Shown piece after piece: positions 59,391-64,000 of a DNA stretch of 64,000 nucleotides. Made by a program: the position numbers and the translations under genes. Source of the DNA: DAOTXN01 sp034435435 (lineage in GTDB: Bacteria > Chloroflexota > Anaerolineae > S140-20); NCBI GenBank assembly GCA_034435435.1, contig DAOTXN010000109.1, positions 1 to 64,000 on the forward strand, in the 5' to 3' direction. Under the pieces are notes generated by a model. That model was not told the DNA's origin and searched no databases. It was given only the letters and a program-made list of their open reading frames with translations. Numbering within the stretch: the stretch's first letter is position 1; each line of letters starts with the position of its first letter.

Positions 59391-59830
59391 TTGGGCACAA
59401 GGGTGTCGGCCTGAATGAAGCGTCCCAGCGCGCCGGAGCTTGTCCCGCGCGGAGCAGCGGGATAATATCTCGCGTTGCGCTGCGCGAGTACAGCCTTCTT
59501 GTACTGTGTTCGACTTGGCCTGTAAAGCGGCGCGTCGTGGGCGTGCTGTCGGAGGTGAACCTCGTCTCGCCCCAGGCCTTATAGCGCAGCTCGCCCAGCT
59601 CGGTTGTGCCATCCGCGCTGGCCGTGATAGCGGGGAACCCAGGTGGTCCGTCAGCAGCCAGTACCCGGCGCTTTCCTCGGTATCCAGTTCGCCGCGCGCC
59701 CACGCACTCACGTGGTAGATCGTGTCCGGTTGCACGGCGATCTCGGGCGAGTTCAGATAGCCACAGGCGTGATTGCTGATCACTACCGCCCGGCTGCCGT
59801 TGCGGGGGGTGAGGCCATCTATAAGGGGGG
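59385..59830 (-). pseudogene. decayed RHS/YD-repeat fragment
   Basis: Three minus-strand frames together give an RHS core end: one frame has PDTIYHVSAWARGELD and YWLLTDHLGSP, the next has ITASADGTTELGELRYKAWGET and TPTTRRFTGQVE, and the third has ALGRFIQADTLVPN. In an intact RHS protein these would be continuous. The frameshifts and missing flanks show a pseudogene. It abuts the broken end of holA, so recombination or insertion involving this fragment probably truncated that gene. Confidence 0.75.
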
Positions 59831-60182
59831 AAGCCAGCGTAGTTGATTGCGCATCTCATCGGCGCTGACCTGATCCAACAAGATAAGCAGGCGCTGGACT
59901 GCCTCACTGATGGGGATCTTTGGAAATGACGATGCCCGTATGCCCCCGATTTTGGGTGACATACGCGATGTGCAGGGCCATATAGTCGGCAGCGTTAAAA
60001 CTGAACAGTGTACGCCCCTCTTTGATCGCACAGGCCAACTGTTCAGCATCCGAAAGCCCGCGCCGATTAACCTCACGCACGTTGACAACGTCATAACCGT
60101 GACGGCGCAGCGCCGGCGCGATGCTTTCGTGCACGTCTTCGTCAATGTAGAGGCGAATGAACAAGGGGGATTTCACAATCAT
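59819..60182 (-). pseudogene. DUF5615 PIN-like protein with frameshift
   Basis: The first 88 or so residues (LYIDEDVHESIAPALRRHGYDVVNVREVNRRGLSDAEQLACAI, FSFNAADYMALH, GHTGIVIS) match a DUF5615 PIN-like nuclease domain with acidic residues D-E-D and D-Y-M typical of the family. That frame stops at TGA near 59904. The expected C terminus (PISEAVQRLLILLDQVSADEMRNQL) continues in the -1/+1 frame to TAG at about 59819, so a single-base indel near 59920 breaks the gene. The DUF433 gene upstream is intact. Confidence 0.75.
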
Positions 60183-60190
60183 CTCATTGT

Positions 60191-60604
60191 CTATCGAGAT
60201 GGGTAAAACGCGCCGTCCTCGTCCATCTCCATACCAAAGCGTTCCAGGAGCGCCGGTAATTCATCGGCTTTGATGTCGGCCTCTATCTCGGCCTGGTGAT
60301 CATAATAATAGCTGAGAGCATCGTACAGTTGGGCCGGCGTCAGGCCGACGTGACCGGCAAGGATTTCCGTCGAGGTGTACCCCATTTGATGGTAGCGAAC
60401 CAATACCTTGATGGGAATGCGCGTGCCCCGCACCACCGGTCGGCCACCGCACACGCCGGGGGTTTGGGTAATGTGTAGATGATCCGTCGCGGCCTCAGCT
60501 TCCAGGCGAATCTGCACCACCTGGCGCTCACTCAGGTCCAGGGGCCGCAGCGGGCGCAGCATGCCGTTCTCATAAGTCGCTTTCACCACTACCGGGTTAC
60601 TCAT
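60191..60604 (-). CDS. DUF433 antitoxin-like protein with AF2212-like N terminus
   Basis: A 137-aa protein from ATG 60604 (GTG 60610 possible). The N-terminal KATYENGMLRPLRPLDLSERQVVQI resembles the AF2212-like antitoxin strand motif, and the middle (HITQTPGVCGGRPVVRGTRIPIKVLVRYHQMGYTSTEILAGHVGLTPAQLYDALSYYYDHQAEIEADI) is a DUF433 winged-helix domain. DUF433 proteins commonly pair with DUF5615 partners, as here, with an 8-bp gap. An extended -10 lies at 60676-60684. Confidence 0.88.
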   Translation of the reverse strand: MSNPVVVKATYENGMLRPLRPLDLSERQVVQIRLEAEAATDHLHITQTPGVCGGRPVVRGTRIPIKVLVRYHQMGYTSTEILAGHVGLTPAQLYDALSYYYDHQAEIEADIKADELPALLERFGMEMDEDGAFYPSR

Positions 60605-60675
60605 TCTCACCGTCCTTCAGTCAAACACTCTCCAGTCATCCTCCGAGCGTTTCGTGATCCGAGCAGTTCAGCAAG

Positions 60676-60684
60676 ATTATACCA
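60676..60684 (-). promoter_or_regulatory. extended -10 of the DUF433 gene
   Basis: TGGTATAAT on the minus strand (TATAAT at 60681-60676). No good -35 at 17 bp; the TG motif may compensate. About 70 nt upstream of the start codon. Confidence 0.45.
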
Positions 60685-60729
60685 CGTCCAGGGGAAGCAG
60701 GCTAATGGTTTGGACAGGCGGGTATGGAG

Positions 60730-60762
60730 AGACCCTTCAGGTTTTGGAAACCTGAAGGGTCT
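60730..60762. repeat. perfect 15-bp hairpin
   Basis: AGACCCTTCAGGTTT at 60730-60744 and its exact complement AAACCTGAAGGGTCT at 60748-60762 with a TGG loop. The remaining sequence of 60605-61037 holds no recognisable gene; the open frame starting at 60920 overlaps the tRNA and is unlikely to be translated. Confidence 0.75.
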
Positions 60763-61037
60763 GCAATCCCTCTCGGCTTTCAGTTTCGGGGCCTGCCTCT
60801 GGCCGAACTGCCCCGAATTCGGAAGGATGAACCCGATTTCTTGACGCCATAACTTTCACCTATTTTGACCCTTTTGTGGTCCAAAGAATGGGGATAACCT
60901 CACCGCTTTTTCCAGGGGGATGAGCGTGGGCAAGTCTTTCAAGGTCATCAACCCACCTCCTGAGCAGGTACCACCCAAGCGCCTTGTTCAACTGCCAGAA
61001 AGGTGGTATAACTACACGGGCAGCAAACGCGATCAGG

Positions 61038-61111
61038 CGCCCCCGGCGCGACTCGAACGCGCGGCACCCAACTTAGGAGGTTGGTGCTCTATCCGCCTGA
61101 GCTACGGGGGC
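61038..61111 (-). tRNA. tRNA-Arg (CCT anticodon)
   Basis: A complete cloverleaf of 74 nt on the minus strand: acceptor GCCCCCG/CGGGGGC, D arm GCTC...GAGC, anticodon stem CCAAC/GTTGG with loop CTCCTAA (anticodon CCT, reading AGG), T arm GCGCG TTCGAGT CGCGC, discriminator G. No CCA is encoded. It lies between the DUF433/DUF5615 region and the holin-like membrane gene. Confidence 0.95.
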
Positions 61112-61162
61112 GTGTGTAAAATTATAACACAGCCGGGTTGAGCCGGCAACCATACAAGTCGT

Positions 61163-61555
61163 ATGAACAGATTTCTACTCCGCTGCGGAATCAATACCAT
61201 TGCCCTTTATGTCGCCGTGCAGGTCCTACCAGGATTGGAGCATACAGGCAGTGGTGCGGCCCTGTTGGGCGTTGCGCTCATCTTTGGACTGGTCAACGCC
61301 GCTTTCAAACCTGTACTGATCGTACTCTCCTGCCCCCTGGTGATCTTGACGTTTGGTCTGTTCTTGCTGGTCATCAACGGGTTGCTGTTGCTATTCACCG
61401 CCCGGCTGTCCGACCTGTTCGATCTGGGTTTTGCCGTACAAGGGCTGGGCTGGGCTGTGTTGGGTTCGATTGTCATCAGCCTGGTCAACGTGCTATTTGA
61501 TTCGCTGCTGGTCGAGGAAAAAGATCGCGAGGCCGAGCGCACCCAAACCCGCTAG
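61163..61555 (+). CDS. Phage-holin-like four-helix membrane protein
   Basis: A 130-aa hydrophobic protein with about four transmembrane helices and the pattern of the phage holin 4/DUF360-like (YvlD) family: LLRCGINTIALYVAVQVLPGLE, then LIFGLVNAAFKPVLIVLSCPLVILTFGLFLLVINGLLLLFTARL. The name reflects a family label; it is chromosomal and not next to phage genes. The stop TAG (61553-61555) lies in the CTAG edge of the palindromic element, so the element is at the very end of the gene. Confidence 0.85.
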   Translation: MNRFLLRCGINTIALYVAVQVLPGLEHTGSGAALLGVALIFGLVNAAFKPVLIVLSCPLVILTFGLFLLVINGLLLLFTARLSDLFDLGFAVQGLGWAVLGSIVISLVNVLFDSLLVEEKDREAERTQTR

Positions 61556-61646
61556 CAGCCTGTCGGAGAGACGTAATTTAGCCCCTTGTGGGCGTCCAAA
61601 GCGGGCACAAGGCCCTATATTGCAGGGTTCTCCGACAGGCTGCCAG
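61552..61646. repeat. single CTAG-flanked palindromic element, reversed
   Basis: Left end CTAGCAGCCTGTCGGAGA; internal words are the reverse complements of those in the other copies (CCCTTGTGGGCGTCC, CACAAGGCCC); right end TCTCCGACAGGCTGCCAG, where CTAG has become CCAG. This copy has intact terminal inverted repeats. It lies between convergent genes (holin-like on plus, Lrp on minus). Confidence 0.9.
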
Positions 61647-61652
61647 ATGGCC

Positions 61653-62120
61653 CTAATCTGGCTCTGTGTCAAAGTTTAAATCGGGCGACCAGCCGTAAGA
61701 CAACTTGTAGGTGCGCGCGATCACCAATGTCTGCGTGGAACGGACCCCTGGCACAAGACCGATCCTTTGCGTGACCAATTCTGTCAAATGCAGTAGATCC
61801 CGACAAAAAACCTCGATGATCAGGTCAAATGATCCCAATGTTAAAACCAGATAGCTCACCTCTGGAAATTCCACAATGGTTCGAGCTACCTGGTCGATCT
61901 TGTCGGCCTCTACTGCCGCGCCGATGACCGCCGGAGCCTGAAAACCGAGAGCAAACGGGTCTACAACCCCCACGGTGCGAATGATGCCCTCTTCCAAGAG
62001 ACTGCGATAGCGACTACGGATAGTCGTTTCGGAGACGCCGGCATGTTTGGCGATTTGCGTAAAGCGCGTTCGGCCGTCTTCTTGTAACGTGTGGAGGATC
62101 AGTTGATCGATTTCGTCCAT
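61653..62120 (-). CDS. Lrp/AsnC-family transcriptional regulator
   Basis: A 155-aa regulator from ATG 62120 behind GAAGGGG. The N-terminal AsnC helix-turn-helix is MDEIDQLILHTLQEDGRTRFTQIAKHAGVSETTIRSRYRSLLEEGIIRTVG; the C-terminal RAM domain (about 65-145) has VIGAAVEADKIDQVARTIVEFPEVSYLVLTLGSFDLIIEVFCRD with the ligand-binding pattern for amino acids. It is divergent from the cobalamin-riboswitch/MttB transcript with promoters facing each other, so it is the obvious local regulator candidate, including of itself. Confidence 0.92.
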   Translation of the reverse strand: MDEIDQLILHTLQEDGRTRFTQIAKHAGVSETTIRSRYRSLLEEGIIRTVGVVDPFALGFQAPAVIGAAVEADKIDQVARTIVEFPEVSYLVLTLGSFDLIIEVFCRDLLHLTELVTQRIGLVPGVRSTQTLVIARTYKLSYGWSPDLNFDTEPD

Positions 62121-62137
62121 TGTCCCCTTCTTGGATT

Positions 62138-62175
62138 GAATATCGACGAATCGGGTATATTTTAACACGATATTC
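62138..62175. promoter_or_regulatory. inverted repeat around the lrp -10 box (candidate operator)
   Basis: GAATATCG (62138-62145) and CGATATTC (62168-62175) form a perfect 8-bp inverted repeat with 30 bp between centres (about three helical turns), flanking the lrp -10 hexamer. The spacing suits binding by an Lrp/AsnC oligomer; autoregulation is an inference. Confidence 0.5.
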
Positions 62176-62187
62176 GCACTACATCAA
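62159..62187 (-). promoter_or_regulatory. lrp promoter
   Basis: On the minus strand TTGATG (62187-62182) and TAAAAT (62164-62159), spacer 17 bp, about 40 nt upstream of ATG 62120. Confidence 0.65.
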
Positions 62188-62216
62188 GTTGACAAGATTG
62201 ATTTTCAAAGAAAAAG

Positions 62217-62245
62217 TTGACACTTGATTTGATTTATGGTAAAAT
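62217..62245 (+). promoter_or_regulatory. promoter of the riboswitch/MttB transcript
   Basis: TTGACA (62217-62222) and TAAAAT (62240-62245), spacer 17 bp. Transcription would begin near 62252, about 95 nt before the riboswitch core. Confidence 0.75.
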
Positions 62246-62339
62246 CTCTTTCGAGAAAAAGACACCGGAGGCATAGCAGATGTTCACGGCTGTCGGGTGG
62301 CCCTGTTTGGCGAGCGGGCTTTGATTATCCCTGCAAGAC

Positions 62340-62522
62340 GGTGAAGGTTCCTGACCCTTGGCAGGCTAAATGGGGGAACACCGGTGCTATCCAGAAGGAT
62401 AAAATCCGGGGCTGTCCCGCAACTGTGAGATAGTAAAAAGTGAACAGCGGGTAGTGTTCAGTTACTCAACAGTACACTCACACCCATCACTTGCTGCTAA
62501 TCAAGCCAGATACTCCGCCTTC
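62340..62522 (+). ncRNA. cobalamin (B12) riboswitch
   Basis: The conserved core is present in order: GGTTCC at 62346-62351, GGGGGAAC with ACCGGTG around 62372-62386, AAATCCGGGGCTGTCCCGC and the B12 box CCCGCAACTGTGA at 62403-62430, and the 3' segment GCCAGATACTCCGCC at 62505-62519. A promoter lies upstream and an intrinsic terminator at 62548-62580 downstream, before the ribosome-binding site of the corrinoid-methyltransferase gene, so B12 binding probably controls termination. The 60-nt region between the core and the 3' segment is variable, as usual. Confidence 0.92.
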
Positions 62523-62547
62523 ACCATACAGCGTGTAACTTTCGCGG

Positions 62548-62580
62548 AAAAGGAACAGGCTAAAAGCCCGTTCCTTTTTT
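62548..62580 (+). terminator. riboswitch expression-platform terminator
   Basis: AAAAGGAAC-A-GGC pairs with GCC-C-GTTCCTTTT around a 5-nt loop, then a run of T residues. It lies between the cobalamin riboswitch and the methyltransferase start codon, the position expected for B12-dependent premature termination. Confidence 0.85.
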
Positions 62581-62613
62581 CTTTCAAACCATTCATTTTC
62601 AGGAGGCACCATC

Positions 62614-64000
62614 ATGCGACCCAAGTTGAATATCCTCAGCGACGAAATGGTCAACAAGATCATCGTCGAGGGGTTCGAGTTATTGAAGGACCCCGGCGTG
62701 CGGGTCCACAATCAAGAAGCGCTCGGCTTGCTGGCCGACGCGGGCGCCGACGTAAATTTCGACTCCCAGATTGCACACATCCCGGAACATATCGTGCGCC
62801 GGGCGCTGGAGACACGACCCTCTGAATTCTATCTGTACAACCTGGACGGCGAGTCGGTGGTCCATTATGGCGGCGATAGCGTTCAGTTCGACCCCGGTTC
62901 GGCGGCTATCACCCTGCTCGACAGCGAGACGCAAGAGCAACGCCAGCCTGTCACTCCCGATTTCGTCAAATTCGTCAAGCTGGTCGAGACCATCCCCCAA
63001 CTAGACGCCCAAAGTACGGCGATGATCTGCGTGGATGTGCCGGAAGAGATCGGCGACCTGTATCGGCTCTACCTGGCGTTGAACTATATGCGCAAGCCTA
63101 TCATCACCGGCGCGTTCCGCAAAGACACCTGGTGGACGATGAAAGATATGCTGGCGGCGATGGTGGGGGGGGAAGCGGCGCTGAAAGAAAAGCCCATCGC
63201 CGTGTTCGACGTGTGCCCGTCTCCGCCATTGCTGTGGAGCGATCTGACCTGTCAAAATATGATCGACTGTGCGCGCTACGGCATCCCCTCGGAATTGGTC
63301 TCGATGCCGCTGGCGGGCGCCACGTCGCCGGTCACGTTGGCGGGCGCGGTGGTGCAGCACACCGCCGAATGCCTCAGCGGCGTGACGATATGCCAGTTGG
63401 CCCAGGCGGGCGCGCCCATCGTGTGGGGCGGCTCGCCGGCCGCCTTTGACATGCGCGAGGGCACCACGCCCATGGGCGCGGTCGGCACCTGGATGATCGA
63501 CTGCGCCTACACCCAGGTGGGCAAGGCGCTGGGCATGCCCACGCACGCCTACCTGGGCATGAGCGATGCCAAGATCGTGGATGCCCAATGTGGGCTAGAA
63601 TCGGCCGGCGGGGCGATGATGGCGGCGTTGGCGGGCGTCAATATGGTCTCCGGCGCAGGTATGATGGATTTTGAGAGTTGCCAGAGCTATGAAAAACTGG
63701 TTATCGACGCCGAGATCATCGGCATGGCCCGGCGGCTGATCGCTGGGGTCGAGCAGCGCGACGACCCCATTGCCCTGACGCTGATGCGCAAGCTGGGCCA
63801 TCGGGCGGATTATCTGGCGCAGCCGCACACGCTCAAGTGGTTCAGCCAAGAGGCGTATCTGCCATCGGCGGTGATCGACCGCGGCACGTTGGATGGCTGG
63901 AAGCGCAAAGGCGCCAAGACGACCTGGGAACGGGCCAAAGACCGCGTGAATGAACTCCTGGCGACCTTCAAGCCGGCGCCCGTTTCGGACGAGCTGCGCA
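62614..64000 (+). CDS. MttB-family corrinoid methyltransferase (partial)
   Basis: The frame starts at ATG 62614 after AGGAGG and stays open to the window edge (462 codons visible). It belongs to the trimethylamine methyltransferase (MttB) superfamily: LLKDPGVRVHNQEALGLLADAGADVNF at the N terminus, FVKLVETIPQLDAQS, NYMRKPIITGAFRKD, and GGSPAAFDMREGTTPMGAVGTWMIDCAYTQVGKALGMPTHAYLGMSDAK in the middle. No in-frame TAG occurs, so it is a non-pyrrolysine homologue like glycine-betaine or carnitine methyltransferases, which methylate a corrinoid protein. The B12 riboswitch fits this. Substrate is not determinable. Confidence 0.92.
   Translation, partial: MRPKLNILSDEMVNKIIVEGFELLKDPGVRVHNQEALGLLADAGADVNFDSQIAHIPEHIVRRALETRPSEFYLYNLDGESVVHYGGDSVQFDPGSAAITLLDSETQEQRQPVTPDFVKFVKLVETIPQLDAQSTAMICVDVPEEIGDLYRLYLALNYMRKPIITGAFRKDTWWTMKDMLAAMVGGEAALKEKPIAVFDVCPSPPLLWSDLTCQNMIDCARYGIPSELVSMPLAGATSPVTLAGAVVQHTAECLSGVTICQLAQAGAPIVWGGSPAAFDMREGTTPMGAVGTWMIDCAYTQVGKALGMPTHAYLGMSDAKIVDAQCGLESAGGAMMAALAGVNMVSGAGMMDFESCQSYEKLVIDAEIIGMARRLIAGVEQRDDPIALTLMRKLGHRADYLAQPHTLKWFSQEAYLPSAVIDRGTLDGWKRKGAKTTWERAKDRVNELLATFKPAPVSDELR

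Noticed and set aside
60920..61141. 73-aa open frame near the tRNA
   Set aside because: It reads through the tRNA-Arg gene on the opposite strand and shows no motif; only the first 40 residues precede the tRNA.
61163..61555. prophage holin
   Set aside because: The family name is holin-like, but no phage structural, lysis or integrase genes are nearby.
62614..64000. pyrrolysine-containing MttB
   Set aside because: No in-frame TAG occurs in the visible 462 codons; the visible part matches non-Pyl homologues.

Overview
The window looks like chromosome of a GC-rich (roughly 60 percent) member of the Chloroflexota, probably an Anaerolineae-like lineage. The evidence is the mix of GAF/PAS histidine kinases, DUF11/CARDB surface proteins, TadE/Flp pseudopilin genes, a LytR-CpsA-Psr protein, a FemX-like ligase and CarD. 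This placement comes from family content, not from a 16S or marker alignment. There is no rRNA, prophage, integrase or CRISPR array. One tRNA (Arg-CCT) is present.

Layout. 1-16357 is mostly plus strand: a histidine-kinase remnant, a REC-histidine kinase, a DUF59 protein, a SirB1-like protein and an EamA transporter; then a minus-strand pair (DinB-like protein and alpha/alpha-toroid protein); an ECF sigma factor overlapping a zinc-finger/LCP fusion; hisS-nadK; a four-unit array of a palindromic 102-bp element; a C45 peptidase, a GNAT, a FemX-like protein, an OmpR-type regulator and RecD2. 16358-31800 holds a secreted protein, a minus block (large hybrid kinase, queA, ruvB), then upp, a WecA/TagO-like transferase, two giant GAF kinases in tandem and an FmdB-like zinc ribbon.

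31855-51095 is almost entirely minus strand and is the most distinctive part. Upstream are a DegU-like regulator and a DegS-like kinase. Next come a 50-aa Flp pilin with its own promoter and terminator, and a TadE protein carrying about 1,000 residues of adhesin-like domains. A sialidase-like beta-propeller protein, a membrane-anchored protein, a second TadE protein and a TadG-like vWA protein with an inserted domain follow. The run ends with a TPR lipoprotein, a 1,681-aa DUF11/CARDB protein, an LPXTG-type surface protein and a small protein. No Tad ATPase, prepilin peptidase, secretin or sortase gene is in the window. I read the run as a cell-surface fibre/adhesin island whose assembly machinery is encoded elsewhere.

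51192-64000 carries a C39-like/LysM protein, DUF72, MBL-fold and MaoC proteins, prmA, infA, carD, rpsU, mutL, a holA truncated against RHS-repeat debris, and a DUF433/DUF5615 pair whose toxin-like gene is frameshifted. It ends with tRNA-Arg, a small membrane protein, an Lrp/AsnC regulator and, divergent from it, a cobalamin riboswitch with terminator in front of a non-pyrrolysine MttB-family corrinoid methyltransferase that runs off the window.

A palindromic MITE-like element flanked by CTAG occurs at three loci (six units), each at the 3' end of a gene. Many promoters have good -35/-10 boxes with 17-bp spacing, so regulation seems mainly sigma-70-like plus two-component systems.
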